DNA of 43,379 nt from Candidatus Kaiserbacteria bacterium RIFCSPHIGHO2_01_FULL_53_29 (GCA_001781125.1 MFKT01000015.1:1-43379); one strand, 5' to 3'. Numbered from the stretch's first letter, positions 34,147-42,816 are shown. The notes: generated by a model not told the origin, from the letters alone. Numbers and translations are program-made.

Positions 34147-36114
34147 ATGACGATAAACGAGATACGAACGAAATACCTTGAGTTTTTCTCCTCCAAAGGA
34201 GGATCCGCCTCCGGCGGAAAGGCACGCGGACACACCATCATTCCGAGTGCGCCTATCGTGCCGCAGAACGACCCGACGACGCTTTTCACTGGCTCGGGCA
34301 TGCAGCCGCTGGTGCCGTATCTCCTCGGAGAGCCGCATCCGAAAGGGAATCGCTTGGTCAATAGCCAAAAGAGTTTTCGCGCGGAGGACATCGAGGAGGT
34401 AGGCGACAACAGGCACACGACGTTTTTCGAAATGCTCGGCAACTGGTCGCTCGGCGATTATTTCAAGAAAGAGCAGCTGCCGTGGTTTTTTGAGTTTCTT
34501 ACGGATGAGATTGGTCTCGATCCCAAGAATCTGTATGTCACCGCCTTCATCGGTGATGAGAAGAATAACGTGCCGCGTGACACCGAATCGGCGGAGGTTT
34601 GGCAACAGTTGTTTGCCGGCAAAGGCATCGAAGCTGAAATTACCGAAATTGGATCTGAGCAAGACGGCTATCGACTTGGCATGACAGGGCGCCTGCCTGC
34701 CGGCAGGCAGGGTCGTATCTTTTATTACGATGCGAGAAAAAACTGGTGGAGCAGAGCTGGAGTGCCGGAGAACATGCCGGCAGGGGAGCCGGGTGGGCCG
34801 GACTCGGAAGTATTCTATGACTTTGGAACCCCCCACGACCCGAAGTTCGGCGCTGAATGTCATCCAAATTGTGATTGCGGTCGCTTCCTTGAGATCGGCA
34901 ACTCGGTTTTTATGCAATACATAAAACAAGCAGACGGTTCCTTCACGCTCCTTCCGAAGCAGAATGTAGATTTTGGTGGCGGGCTCGAGCGCATCGCCGC
35001 TGCCGCACAGGGGAATCCGGATGTATTTGCCATTGATGTCTTCGCCGATACCATCGGCCTCCTCATCCATTTCTCCGGTAAGGAATATACCGACAGTCGC
35101 TACCAGAGAAGCTTCCGTATCGTGGCGGATCACATGCGTGCGGCAACCTTCATGCTCGAGGCCGGTGTCCGGCCGTCCAACACCGACCGTGGCTATGTAT
35201 TGCGTCGCCTGCTCCGCCGCGCGGCGCAGCATGCACAAAAGCTCGGAGTGGAACACGGCGAAGGGAAGGACAGCATGCTGGTGAAGTGTGCAGTGGAATT
35301 CATCGAGAAATACAAACAGGCGTATCCGGAATTGCAGAGCGAAGATGTCTACGAAACCACAACCGACGAGATATGGAAAGAGGAGAAGCAGTTCGCACAT
35401 ACTCTCGAAGACGGGATGAAAGAATTCGAGAAAGTCGCGAAGGCGGGGCATATCTCGAGCGACGATGCGTTCGTGCTTTTTACTACGTTCGGATTTCCTT
35501 TTGAAATGACGCTCGAGCTGGCGCATGAGCGGGGGATAGATGTGGATGAAGATGGGTTTGCTGCCGCCATGAAAAAGCACCGTGAACTCTCACGCGCTGG
35601 CAGCGAGCAGAAATTCAAAGGCGGGCTCGCCGATACTTCGGAAAAGACTACCCGCCTGCACACCGCTCACCATCTGCTTCTCAAAGCACTCCAAGTCGTT
35701 CTCGGCCCCTCCGTGAAGCAGCGAGGAAGTAATATAACGCAAGAGAGACTACGCATCGATTTTTCATACAGCTCGAAGATGACCGTGGAGCAAGTGGCGC
35801 AAGTGGAGGAAATCGTTAATGAGAAGATCGCCGAAGCACTGCCAGTCATTCGTTCAACGATCCCAAAAGAAGAAGCGGAGAAGCTTGGTGCGGAGCACGA
35901 ATTCGGCGCCAAGTATCCTGATATGGTTTCGGTCTACTCGCTCGGGCCGGTAGGCGCGACAATGGATGATCCGCAATTCGACAAGGCCTTCTCAATAGAA
36001 TTCTGCGGCGGCCCACATGTGTCGAACACGTCCGAACTAATAGGAACATTCAAAATACAGAAAGAAGAAGCGGTCGCTGCTGGCATTCGTCGCATCAAAG
36101 CTGTTTTGCAGTAA
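34147..36114 (+). CDS. alaS: Alanyl-tRNA synthetase (short form: catalytic plus editing domains)
   Basis: 655 aa; NDPTTLFTGSGMQPLVPYL, NVDFGGGLERI, editing motifs HTAHH and CGGPHVSNTSEL; start re-assigned from 33913. Confidence 0.94.
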   Translation: MTINEIRTKYLEFFSSKGGSASGGKARGHTIIPSAPIVPQNDPTTLFTGSGMQPLVPYLLGEPHPKGNRLVNSQKSFRAEDIEEVGDNRHTTFFEMLGNWSLGDYFKKEQLPWFFEFLTDEIGLDPKNLYVTAFIGDEKNNVPRDTESAEVWQQLFAGKGIEAEITEIGSEQDGYRLGMTGRLPAGRQGRIFYYDARKNWWSRAGVPENMPAGEPGGPDSEVFYDFGTPHDPKFGAECHPNCDCGRFLEIGNSVFMQYIKQADGSFTLLPKQNVDFGGGLERIAAAAQGNPDVFAIDVFADTIGLLIHFSGKEYTDSRYQRSFRIVADHMRAATFMLEAGVRPSNTDRGYVLRRLLRRAAQHAQKLGVEHGEGKDSMLVKCAVEFIEKYKQAYPELQSEDVYETTTDEIWKEEKQFAHTLEDGMKEFEKVAKAGHISSDDAFVLFTTFGFPFEMTLELAHERGIDVDEDGFAAAMKKHRELSRAGSEQKFKGGLADTSEKTTRLHTAHHLLLKALQVVLGPSVKQRGSNITQERLRIDFSYSSKMTVEQVAQVEEIVNEKIAEALPVIRSTIPKEEAEKLGAEHEFGAKYPDMVSVYSLGPVGATMDDPQFDKAFSIEFCGGPHVSNTSELIGTFKIQKEEAVAAGIRRIKAVLQ

Positions 36115-36204
36115 ACAGTAAATAGGCACCGGGCAACAGGGGTTCAATTCAAGCTGTTCACTGCTAACTGCTCACTGCAAACTTCCTGCTGTTATACTTA
36201 TTCG

Positions 36205-37377
36205 ATGTTCAGCATACATCTCGGCGGAAAACACGAGAAGGTTATTGCCGTTGCGGATATCGGGAGCGGGAGCGCCGGCTTTGCGGTGCTCGCAGTGCGC
36301 GCTACGGGACCTGCAACTATTCTTGCGGCTGACCGCTCGATTTTGGGGATAGAAGAGCGCACCAAGGAACAGCTCATCGTGGGAATCGGGCAGATGCTCT
36401 CTGACGTGGGAACGAAAGTGCTCAAATCGTACACAGAAAGTGCCGCGGGGAAAAAACTCGGGCCGCCGCAACAAGTCTATTGCATCATCCGCGCTCCGTG
36501 GGCGCGTTCCTTCAGTGCGAACGCCGAGATCATATTTCCCCAAGAGCAGGTGATCACGAAGAAAATGATCGGCGATCTTGCAAAAGAGGCGCTTGCGAAG
36601 AACACCGCCATTGACCGCACGAACATACTGGAATCGGTCGTGATCCGTGTCGAACTGAATGGTTATGCTACGGGGAAACCTCTGGGGAAACACGCGCATG
36701 AGATACGTTCGACGACATTTGAAAGCGACTGCGAGAGTGCGATGCGAAAAGCAATTGTCGAGGGGCTCGGCACATTGCTTCCGGGCAGAAATCCCACTCT
36801 GCGATCCAGCGCGCGTGCGTTTTTAAAGATCGTGCAAGAACGTTCCGCACATCCTAGCGCCTACGTGATAATCGACATGGGGAGCGAAGCTACTACCTTC
36901 ATTGCTGTCCACGACGGTATCGTTACGAACAGCGCGGTCATACCCGAAGGAGTTCGAACGATGCTTCATCGTATCGTGGGGGGAAGTGGCATGCAGGAAG
37001 AGACGCTTGCGCTTATGCGTATGGTCGTCGCGGGCTCGTGCAGCGCGGCGGCATGCGCTACGCTCAACGACGCACTCGCACGTATCGAGCCGGAACTTGT
37101 CCGCGTCTTCGGAGGAGCAATGGCCAATTTCTCTGCCACGCGCCGGCTTCCCAACACGCTCATATTATCAACCCACCCCGATATCGCACCATGGCTCGGA
37201 CATTTATTTTCCCGGATCGATTTTTCGCAGTTCACCGCCACACTGCAGCCGTTCTCGGTTGAACTGCTCACATCACAACACTTGCGCGATGCGGCCGCGC
37301 CTATAGCGGGGCTTTCCCCCGATACGGGTGTTACCGTCGCTTGTGCATTTGTCAACAGCGAGGAGCAATCTGTCTGA
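36205..37377 (+). CDS. Actin-like ATPase (FtsA/PilM-like)
   Basis: 390 aa; VAVADIGSGSAGFAVL, AYVIIDMGSEATTFIAVHDG; actin/HSP70-fold phosphate-binding motifs. Confidence 0.65.
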   Translation: MFSIHLGGKHEKVIAVADIGSGSAGFAVLAVRATGPATILAADRSILGIEERTKEQLIVGIGQMLSDVGTKVLKSYTESAAGKKLGPPQQVYCIIRAPWARSFSANAEIIFPQEQVITKKMIGDLAKEALAKNTAIDRTNILESVVIRVELNGYATGKPLGKHAHEIRSTTFESDCESAMRKAIVEGLGTLLPGRNPTLRSSARAFLKIVQERSAHPSAYVIIDMGSEATTFIAVHDGIVTNSAVIPEGVRTMLHRIVGGSGMQEETLALMRMVVAGSCSAAACATLNDALARIEPELVRVFGGAMANFSATRRLPNTLILSTHPDIAPWLGHLFSRIDFSQFTATLQPFSVELLTSQHLRDAAAPIAGLSPDTGVTVACAFVNSEEQSV

Positions 37378-37412
37378 ATGTCGCCATCTGTGCGTGATAT
37401 CATACATCCGAT

Positions 37413-38789
37413 ATGGCGAAAGATTATTTTCAGGACATCACGCCTCCTTCCGATGAGTCGCATCCCTCTCATCGAAGTGTGCCACCATCAGATGTCGACG
37501 CGGAAGTGATACCCATTCGTGTCGGAGAGGCACCACCTCTCCGGGGCATCCGTAGCATTTCCCCGCCTTCACGGTCACGTCCGCGAATTGGGGTTGATAT
37601 GCGCGAAGTTCCTCCGGTGGGGGCCGGACTCCCACCGCCACCCTCGCGACGTTTTTCCCGCCACTGGATGTGGGCTGTCGCGGGTATTTCTCTCCTCGTT
37701 TTGTCCGGTCTGCTCCTCTTTGTATTTCGTTCAACGACGGTGACGGTGACGCCGAAATCCCACACGCTCGTTCTCAATGACACGTCCCAGTTCACGGCAT
37801 ATCCCGAGGCAATTGCCGTCCCCGGTACGTTATCTTATACGGTGCAAACATCCGATCTGGAGGATTCAGAAGTCGTCCCCGCACAAGGAACGACCCATGT
37901 TGAGAACAAGGCTTCGGGAAGCATAACGGTTTTTAATAACTATTCGACAGAAAGTGTGCGCCTCGTAAAAAACACCCGCTTTATGACACAGGGCGGACTG
38001 ATATTCAAAGCTCCGGCAGATGTGGTCGTTCCCGGAAAGAAAGGTGCGACGCCGGGAGCCGTGGATGTCACCGTCGTCGCGGCTGAAGCAGGAGAGAAAT
38101 ACAATGTCGCTCCGGTTGCACGCTTCACCCTGCCAGGGCTCAAATCGAGTCCCGACATGTACGCGCATGTGTACGCAAAATCGAGCGCCGCAATGACGGG
38201 AGGACTCGTGGGCGATCAGCCGGGTACTGCTCCGGGAGCACTTGAGGCGGCAAAGGTGCTTGTGCGCAGCCGACTCGAAGCAAAAGCGCAGGATGCAGCT
38301 AGTACCGCGGCAGGTGCCACATTTGCGAGCTCCGCACAGATAACCTATCAATCGCAACCAAATACGATAGAGGCGGGAGGCGGCGTGCGCATTCATGAAA
38401 AAGCGCATATCGAGATCGTTGTTTTCCCCGCTGATCAGTTCGCACAAACCATCGCACGATCCGTTTTGACAGACGCCGATACTGCCCCTGTGACTCTTGT
38501 CCCCGGAAATGGATTTACCGAACATATTGCGACCACGAGTTTCTCCGCATTGGGGAGTGACCCCGTTCAATTTACACTCTCAGGCACCGCACAACTTGTG
38601 TGGAAAGTAGATGATTCAGCTCTTGCAAAAGCACTGATCGGTCGCGATCAGGGCGCATTTCAAACCATCGTAAGTGGTTTCCCGAGTATAGAGGAGGCAC
38701 ACGCACGCATAGAACCCTTCTGGAAGAGGAGCTTCCCCTCGGATCCCGACGACATCAAGATACGCATCGTCGCTCCTGTAGAACCTTAA
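37413..38789 (+). CDS. Membrane-anchored hypothetical protein (Pro-rich N terminus, one TM, large exterior domain; baseplate J-like region possible)
   Basis: 458 aa; TM WMWAVAGISLLVLSGLLLFVF followed by TTVTVTPKSHTLVLNDT. Confidence 0.6.
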   Translation: MAKDYFQDITPPSDESHPSHRSVPPSDVDAEVIPIRVGEAPPLRGIRSISPPSRSRPRIGVDMREVPPVGAGLPPPPSRRFSRHWMWAVAGISLLVLSGLLLFVFRSTTVTVTPKSHTLVLNDTSQFTAYPEAIAVPGTLSYTVQTSDLEDSEVVPAQGTTHVENKASGSITVFNNYSTESVRLVKNTRFMTQGGLIFKAPADVVVPGKKGATPGAVDVTVVAAEAGEKYNVAPVARFTLPGLKSSPDMYAHVYAKSSAAMTGGLVGDQPGTAPGALEAAKVLVRSRLEAKAQDAASTAAGATFASSAQITYQSQPNTIEAGGGVRIHEKAHIEIVVFPADQFAQTIARSVLTDADTAPVTLVPGNGFTEHIATTSFSALGSDPVQFTLSGTAQLVWKVDDSALAKALIGRDQGAFQTIVSGFPSIEEAHARIEPFWKRSFPSDPDDIKIRIVAPVEP

Positions 38790-38796
38790 GGGTTTG

Positions 38797-38875
38797 ACCC
38801 CGTTAGAGGCTTCGCGTATGAGTTTCAAACATTATAAAATCGGGGAGAAGTCTTTTTGTTGGCCTCTAACGGGGT
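38797..38875. repeat. CCCGTTAGA-family inverted repeat upstream of infA
   Basis: Perfect 14-bp arms ACCCCGTTAGAGGC/GCCTCTAACGGGGT. Confidence 0.85.
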
Positions 38876-38903
38876 TGACGGATCGATATTGAACTGCTAT
38901 ATT
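38875..38903 (+). promoter_or_regulatory. infA promoter
   Basis: TTGACG (38875-38880), 17-nt spacer, TATATT (38898-38903). Confidence 0.75.
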
Positions 38904-38916
38904 TCGTCGCGCAGAT

Positions 38917-39123
38917 ATGACCGAACCGGAGGTTGTTATGGGAATTGTCGATGAGGCGCTTCCCAACACTCTTTTTCGTGTGAAGCTCGAAGGTCGTGAA
39001 GGTGTGTTGGCATACCTTGCCGGCAAGATGCGTCTGCACAGAATTAAAGTGCTTGTTGGTGATCGCGTTGAAGTACGCCTTGATCCGTATGGGGGTCGGG
39101 CGCGCATCATTCGAAGGTTGTAG
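38917..39123 (+). CDS. infA: Translation initiation factor IF-1
   Basis: 68 aa; [50 protein letters not shown]. Confidence 0.93.
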   Translation: MTEPEVVMGIVDEALPNTLFRVKLEGREGVLAYLAGKMRLHRIKVLVGDRVEVRLDPYGGRARIIRRL

Positions 39124-39131
39124 CGGGATGA

Positions 39132-39252
39132 ATCCCGTTAGAAGTTTCGGAAGTTTATCTCGTTGAGATGGCGAGAATGAGGGTATATGTGTCGAAAAGT
39201 TACAAACATGATAATCGAGTCGGAAGCACAAGCTTCCTACTTCTAACGGGAT
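39132..39252. repeat. CCCGTTAGA-family inverted repeat overlapping the rpmJ start codon
   Basis: Perfect 14-bp arms ATCCCGTTAGAAGT/ACTTCTAACGGGAT. Confidence 0.85.
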
Positions 39253-39364
39253 GAAGGTGAAATCGTCAGTAAAAAAAATATGCTCGCACTGCACCACCGT
39301 CAAGCGCCGCGGGCGTGTGTGGGTTATCTGCACAAATCCGCGACATAAGCAGCGACAAGGTTAA
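39251..39364 (+). CDS. rpmJ: 50S ribosomal protein L36 (below the ORF-track length cutoff)
   Basis: [37 protein letters not shown]; CxxC...C...H zinc ligands; canonical position after infA. Confidence 0.95.
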   Translation: MKVKSSVKKICSHCTTVKRRGRVWVICTNPRHKQRQG

Positions 39365-39463
39365 TACGAATACACGCCATGAAAAACCTACGAATGTCTA
39401 CAAATAATACGGATCCTGCATTTTATTCGCAGTCATTCGTAGATTTGAATAACTAATTCGTAT
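39364..39463. repeat. CTACGAATG-family nested inverted repeat upstream of rpsM
   Basis: ATACGAAT/ATTCGTAT outer arms, CTACGAATG/CATTCGTAG inner arms; the outer right arm ends at the ATG. Confidence 0.8.
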
Positions 39464-39844
39464 ATGCGTATCGCAGGTATAACAATCTCCGAAGAAAAAC
39501 GCCTTGAGATAGGCTTGACTTCCATTTACGGTGTTGGCCGCCCGCGTGCCAAGATAACGCTCGGATCATTGGGAATCGATCTTGGTAAACGCCCGAAAGA
39601 CTTGTCTGCGAAAGAAGAGACCTCGTTGCGCGAGGCGATTGAGAAATTCAGCGTCGAGGGCGAATTGCGACGCGATACCAGCAGCAACATCCGTCGGCTC
39701 AAGGACATCAAGTCGTATCGCGGATCGCGTCACGCGAAGCACTTGCCCGCCCGCGGCCAGCGCTCGAAGACCAATTCGCGCACCGTGCGCGGTAATGTCA
39801 GGAAGACGATGACAAGCGGCCGCCGTAAGCTTGAAAAGACATGA
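39464..39844 (+). CDS. rpsM: 30S ribosomal protein S13
   Basis: MRIAGITISEEKRLEIGLTSIYGVG...HAKHLPARGQRSKTNSRT. Confidence 0.97.
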   Translation: MRIAGITISEEKRLEIGLTSIYGVGRPRAKITLGSLGIDLGKRPKDLSAKEETSLREAIEKFSVEGELRRDTSSNIRRLKDIKSYRGSRHAKHLPARGQRSKTNSRTVRGNVRKTMTSGRRKLEKT

Positions 39845-39954
39845 TATATACCAATGCACTCAGGAGAGACTACGAATGGCTACGAATATGCAGTCCGCAC
39901 TTTTTGAGTGCATTCGTAGTCATTCGCAGGTTTGTATAAACTAATTCGTATCAT
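39841..39954. repeat. CTACGAATG-family nested inverted repeat upstream of rpsK
   Basis: ATGATA/TATCAT, AATGCACTCA/TGAGTGCATT, GACTACGAATG/CATTCGTAGTC; the right half resembles the rpsM copy. Confidence 0.8.
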
Positions 39955-40389
39955 ATGGGAAAGAAACGAATCATTAGAAAATCAGGAGGTATCGTCGACC
40001 AGGGACTCAAATCCCGTTCTTTGGCGCGCGTTGCCAAAAAGAATATCGTCGCAGGCACTTTGCACATCCACGCGACCTATAATAATACGAAAGTGCTCCT
40101 TTCCGACAAGAACGGTAACGCGGTCGCGTGGTCATCTTCCGGCGCCTTGGGTTTTTCGGGTGCCAAAAAAGGTACACCATTCGCCGCCGCTAAGGTGGGG
40201 GAGCTCGTGGGAGACAAGGCCGCGATCATCGGACTCAAGGAGGTAGACGTGGTCATCCGCGGAGTGGGCGCTGGGCGCGAATCAGCTTTGCGTGGATTTG
40301 CTGCCAAAGGCATCGAGGTCACGCGTATTGCCGATGACACTCCCATACCGCATAATGGTCCCCGCCCTCCCAAGCCTCGACGCGTATAG
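39955..40389 (+). CDS. rpsK: 30S ribosomal protein S11
   Basis: GTLHIHATYNNTKVLLSDKNGNAVAWSSSGALGFSGAKKGTPFAA. Confidence 0.97.
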   Translation: MGKKRIIRKSGGIVDQGLKSRSLARVAKKNIVAGTLHIHATYNNTKVLLSDKNGNAVAWSSSGALGFSGAKKGTPFAAAKVGELVGDKAAIIGLKEVDVVIRGVGAGRESALRGFAAKGIEVTRIADDTPIPHNGPRPPKPRRV

Positions 40390-40412
40390 TTCGCGCACAC
40401 CACAAGTAATCT

Positions 40413-41030
40413 ATGTTGCTCATAAAATCAAAATTCAAGATCGCAAAGCGTCTCGGCGCCGGCATTTTTGAAAAAACGCAGTCGCAGAAATTCGCGCTCT
40501 CGGAAGCGCGCTCTCCCGCAAAGAAGAGCCGCGGAGGTCGTGGTGGTGGTGGCGATTATGGACGACAGCTTCTGGAAAAACAGCGCGTGCGCTTTACCTA
40601 CGGGATCTCGGAGCGGCAGCTTTCCAACTACGCCGAGACTGCATTCGCCGAGGCCGATCCTTCGGCTAGCCTCTATCGCGCTCTGGAGATGCGTGCCGAC
40701 GGCGCCGTCTATCGGGTAGGATTCGCTTCGACTAGACGCGCGGCGCGCCAGATGACTTCCCACGGTCACATTACGATCAACGGGAAACGTATTACCACAC
40801 CCTCCTACCGTGTGCGCAAAGGAGATGTGATCGCAGTGCGTGAGGGAAGCCGTCAAAGCCCGCTTTTTAGCGGTCTTGCGGAAAATAAAGCTGAGAATTC
40901 GCGGGCCGTTCCGCAATGGCTCAATGTCGATATCAATCTTCTGAAGGCAGAAGTTATCGGCGAACCTACGTACAATGCGGTAGAGGTCGGCCTCGATTAC
41001 CCAACAGTGTTTGAGTTTTACAGCAGATAA
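40413..41030 (+). CDS. rpsD: 30S ribosomal protein S4
   Basis: LLEKQRVRFTYGISERQLSNY, GHITINGKRITTPSYRVRKGDVI. Confidence 0.96.
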   Translation: MLLIKSKFKIAKRLGAGIFEKTQSQKFALSEARSPAKKSRGGRGGGGDYGRQLLEKQRVRFTYGISERQLSNYAETAFAEADPSASLYRALEMRADGAVYRVGFASTRRAARQMTSHGHITINGKRITTPSYRVRKGDVIAVREGSRQSPLFSGLAENKAENSRAVPQWLNVDINLLKAEVIGEPTYNAVEVGLDYPTVFEFYSR

Positions 41031-41098
41031 TGCTATACTTCCCGCACTTTTGCGTTCGGACGCATTTTTTATTTACTAGCCCCTAGACCGTACCTTTT

Positions 41099-42079
41099 AT
41101 GTCAGATTACCACATTGCACTTCCCAGCAAGCCCCGCGTTGTTTCCGAGTCCGAGCGCGGAGGCACCTATGAGATAGACGGCCTCTACCCGGGGTACGGC
41201 TATACCTTGGGCAACTCACTGCGCCGCATTATCCTCTCCTCGCTTCCGGGCGCTGCGGTCACGCACGTAAAGATCCCGGGAGTCGCGCACGAGTTCTCCA
41301 CTATCGAGGGCATTAAAGAAGATGTGGTCACTATTCTCCTCAATATTCGCAAGATCCGCCTCAAGCTTCTCACTGATGAATCCCAAAGCATCACGCTTTC
41401 TGTCAAAGGCCCCAAGGAAGTCACGGCGGCTGATCTCAAATTGCCGGGACAAGTCGAGATCTTGAATCCTGAACAGCATATTGCCGATGTCACCGGTAAG
41501 ACCAATCTTGAGATCGAGTTGCGCGCGGAGCGCGGACTGGGCTATATCGCCAAGGAGGCTCATCAGAAAGAACGTGTGGAGATCGGCACCATCGCGCTCG
41601 ATGCGATCTTTAGCCCTATCCGCCGCGTCAATTACGAAGTTGAGAACATGCGTGTCGGGGATCGGACTGACTTTAACCGCTTACGTATCGTTATCGAGAC
41701 CGATGGCACCTTAGCCCCCCGCGAAGCGCTCGAGAAAGCGATCGAAACCATGATCCACCAGCTCAAGGCGGTCGTCGGATTCAAAGAAGATGAGGTGCCC
41801 GAATCGATGATGGGCGCGCCCGAGAGCGGACGAACAGGCGTTAGGGAAGAAAAAGGCGCCGCCTTGGATGCGGAGACCCTGAAAACCCGCATCACGGAAT
41901 TGAGCATGCCGCAGCGGGTAGAGATGGCGCTCGACAACGCCTCAATACGCACCGTAGGAGGACTTGTGCGTAAGCGCGAGGATGACCTCTTGGCGATCGA
42001 AGGCCTGGGCCAGAAAGGTTTGCAGGATATCAAACGGGCACTTTCCAATATGGGTCTTACACTCCGTTCGGACAAGTAA
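41099..42079 (+). CDS. rpoA: RNA polymerase alpha subunit
   Basis: GYTLGNSLRRIILSSLPGAAVTHVKI, C-terminal domain helix-hairpin-helix AIEGLGQKGLQDIKRAL. Confidence 0.97.
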   Translation: MSDYHIALPSKPRVVSESERGGTYEIDGLYPGYGYTLGNSLRRIILSSLPGAAVTHVKIPGVAHEFSTIEGIKEDVVTILLNIRKIRLKLLTDESQSITLSVKGPKEVTAADLKLPGQVEILNPEQHIADVTGKTNLEIELRAERGLGYIAKEAHQKERVEIGTIALDAIFSPIRRVNYEVENMRVGDRTDFNRLRIVIETDGTLAPREALEKAIETMIHQLKAVVGFKEDEVPESMMGAPESGRTGVREEKGAALDAETLKTRITELSMPQRVEMALDNASIRTVGGLVRKREDDLLAIEGLGQKGLQDIKRALSNMGLTLRSDK

Positions 42080-42080
42080 C

Positions 42081-42437
42081 ATGAGACACCATCAGAAAAA
42101 CAGAAAATTGGGTCGCGAGAAAGGGCAGCGCACTGCGCTGCTGCGCTCGCTTGCGCGCTCACTCGTGTTGCAAGAGGGCATCACAACGACCATTGCAAAG
42201 GCAAAGGAGCTGCGTCCCTTTGTCGAGCGCCTTGTCTCGACCAGTAAGAAAAACTCTCTTGCATCTCGCCGCAGTATTGCCTCCCGCATGGGCGGCGCGC
42301 CGGACGTAGTGAAGAAACTCCACGACACACTGGCAGAGCGCTACGCGAAGCGCGCGGGCGGCTACACGCGCATCATCCGCTTGGGGCGTGTCGGTAAGCG
42401 GGCAATAGAGTCAGCGCGCATCGAATTTGTGAAATAA
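42081..42437 (+). CDS. rplQ: 50S ribosomal protein L17
   Basis: MRHHQKNRKLGREKGQRTALLRSLARSLVLQEGITTTIAKAKELRPFVERLV; start re-assigned to 42081. Confidence 0.96.
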   Translation: MRHHQKNRKLGREKGQRTALLRSLARSLVLQEGITTTIAKAKELRPFVERLVSTSKKNSLASRRSIASRMGGAPDVVKKLHDTLAERYAKRAGGYTRIIRLGRVGKRAIESARIEFVK

Positions 42438-42441
42438 TACT

Positions 42442-42807
42442 ATGGATATCAAAGACACATCAAAAGAGACATATAGTATAGACGCAGCAGGTCGCACGCT
42501 TGGCCGTGTCGCTTCCGAAGCCGCAAAAGCTTTGATGGGAAAGACGCGCCCCGACTACACTCCCAACAAAAATTCTGATGTGAAAGTGACGGTACAGAAC
42601 GCTGCAAAGCTCTACATTCGCGAGCGAAAGCGAGTGCAGAAAATATACACAACGTATTCCGGGTATCCCGGCGGTCAGAAGCGGGAGAGTCTCGCATCGC
42701 TCAATGCGCGCAAGCCGGGTGAAGCGCTGCGACGCGCGGTCGCACGAATGCTTCCCCGCAATACTATGCATACGGCACGGATGAAAAATTTAGCCGTTAC
42801 TGAGTGA
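42442..42807 (+). CDS. rplM: 50S ribosomal protein L13
   Basis: YSIDAAGRTLGRVASEAAKALMGKTRPDYTPN...YSGYPGG...AVARMLPRN. Confidence 0.95.
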   Translation: MDIKDTSKETYSIDAAGRTLGRVASEAAKALMGKTRPDYTPNKNSDVKVTVQNAAKLYIRERKRVQKIYTTYSGYPGGQKRESLASLNARKPGEALRRAVARMLPRNTMHTARMKNLAVTE

Positions 42808-42816
42808 GTATTTACT

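Noticed and set aside
33970-35580. 536-aa minus-strand ORF
   Set aside because: Fully antisense to alaS, no recognisable motifs; typical shadow ORF in GC-rich sequence.
34147-36114. alaS as a pseudogene because it lacks the C-terminal domain
   Set aside because: Catalytic and editing motifs are intact and the ORF ends cleanly; short AlaS forms are plausible in reduced genomes.
37866-38570. 234-aa minus-strand ORF
   Set aside because: Antisense to the 37413 ORF, no supporting signal.
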